A stretch of DNA of 64,000 nucleotides, taken from Pukyongia sp. (GTDB lineage: Bacteria; Bacteroidota; Bacteroidia; Flavobacteriales; Flavobacteriaceae). Below are positions 63,613 through 64,000 of this stretch, in pieces; positions within the stretch are counted from its first letter, which is position 1, and each line of letters begins with the position of its first letter. The position numbers and the translations under genes are program-made. A model generated the notes under the pieces. The model did not search any database and was not told where the DNA came from. It saw only the letters and a program-made list of their open reading frames with translations. The DNA lies in NCBI GenBank assembly GCA_030148705.1, contig JASBSY010000018.1:83725-147724 (forward strand), in the 5' to 3' direction.

Positions 63613-64000
63613 TTAGTTTTTAATTATTCGCTTAGTGAGCGAACCCTCGCCGGTGTCGATTCGCACAAAATATACAGTCGCTTGCAACCCCGACATATCC
63701 AATTGATGACTGTGTTGTTCGTCTACACTAATATTGAAAACTGTTCTTCCTGACAGGTCGACGACCTTAATCGAAACTATCGGGCTGTGTGGTGAGACTA
63801 TATTTAAAATTGTATTGGTCGGATTAGGATAGGCTACGATACTGCTGAGTGCTGCTTCTGAAGAACCGAGAACCGAATCTGATTCGAACTTCAGGATAAA
63901 CCGTTCACTGAACTGTCCTTTGTTACTGAAGAACTCATAATCGCCCTGGGTTAGGTCGGTAATGGTGTTCTTGTAGGTATCGATCAGGTATACGGTTGCA
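63613..64000 (-). CDS. secreted protein with T9SS type A sorting domain, C-terminal part
   Basis: The last 128 codons of a minus-strand gene cut by the right edge; the TAA is complementary to 63613-63615. The visible part ends an extracellular domain (VYLIDTYKNTITDLTQGDY) and contains the complete type A sorting domain: SSIVAYPNPTNTILNIVSP, then LDMSGLQATVYFVRIDTG and the terminal LTKRIIKN. The domain upstream resembles repeats of large flavobacterial surface adhesins, but its identity needs the missing sequence. Confidence 0.88.
   Translation of the reverse strand, partial: ATVYLIDTYKNTITDLTQGDYEFFSNKGQFSERFILKFESDSVLGSSEAALSSIVAYPNPTNTILNIVSPHSPIVSIKVVDLSGRTVFNISVDEQHSHQLDMSGLQATVYFVRIDTGEGSLTKRIIKN

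Noticed and set aside
1..64000. Genomic island, prophage or insertion sequence
   Set aside because: No transposase, integrase, terminal repeats or tRNA junctions; gene content is mostly core and base composition looks even by eye.

Overview
The window is chromosomal DNA from a member of the Bacteroidota, most likely a marine Flavobacteriaceae. The evidence is four secreted proteins with type IX secretion (T9SS) sorting domains, Bacteroidota-specific families (DUF4293 beside rho, BT_3928/DoxX, DUF1599, DUF6702, BT0820-type HAD, NqrF-like accessory beside apbE), promoter boxes of the TAnnTTTG type instead of E. coli -35/-10 boxes, weak Shine-Dalgarno signals, and a Rho with a long disordered insertion. 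I see no rRNA, tRNA, transposase, integrase, prophage gene or CRISPR array. No gene-free stretch exceeds about 220 bases.

Layout. 1-5738: a DoxX-type membrane protein (cut by the edge) and DUF1599, divergent from folP, cdaA (c-di-AMP synthase) and DUF3667; then an MsbA-like ABC exporter and truA on the minus strand. 5813-14063: phosphodiesterase, DUF4293, rho, a T9SS protein, an M14 carboxypeptidase lipoprotein, a Nudix hydrolase, pyrE, an SRPBCC protein and birA. 14139-18973: a plus-strand run rsfS, ftsH, LUD protein, cdsA, psd, acyl-CoA-binding protein (translation quality control and phospholipid synthesis). 18974-26418: valS, DUF1573, a PDZ-aspartyl protease, an aminotransferase, murB and a fasciclin lipoprotein. 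26512-36819: a small Cys protein, GT2, an ECF sigma factor and an Nramp-like transporter in one tight run; lipA-gap; a TPR hybrid histidine kinase; lpxK; Nif3 and a coiled-coil protein. 36933-42563: msrA, a methyltransferase, two tiny stress-type membrane or lipid-anchored proteins, GNAT, an Fe-S protein, a lipoprotein and a secreted vanadium haloperoxidase-like enzyme.

42654-49870 is the most coherent accessory unit: kynU, kmo, a RidA-type 2-aminomuconate deaminase, 2-aminomuconate semialdehyde dehydrogenase, an atypical SDR, ACMS decarboxylase and an O-methyltransferase. This is a tryptophan/kynurenine degradation operon, but it lacks 3-hydroxyanthranilate 3,4-dioxygenase. 49829-64000 returns to ordinary genes: PAP2, tatA, M1 peptidase, DUF6702, a carboxypeptidase-regulatory-domain protein, pepE, M15 and M48 peptidases, gpmI, a HAD protein, map, a methyltransferase, a T9SS type B protein, apbE, an NqrF-like protein and the 3' end of a T9SS type A protein.

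Most of the window is core genome and I found no clearly new multi-gene system. The best leads are the incomplete kynurenine operon with its SDR lacking YxxxK and its trailing O-methyltransferase; a secreted haloperoxidase with an intact vanadate site; four genes whose promoter box lies exactly 4 nt from ATG (possible leaderless mRNAs); convergent genes that share interlocked stop codons; an Nramp homologue without the DPGN motif; and a zinc-ribbon family protein that has lost all its cysteines.
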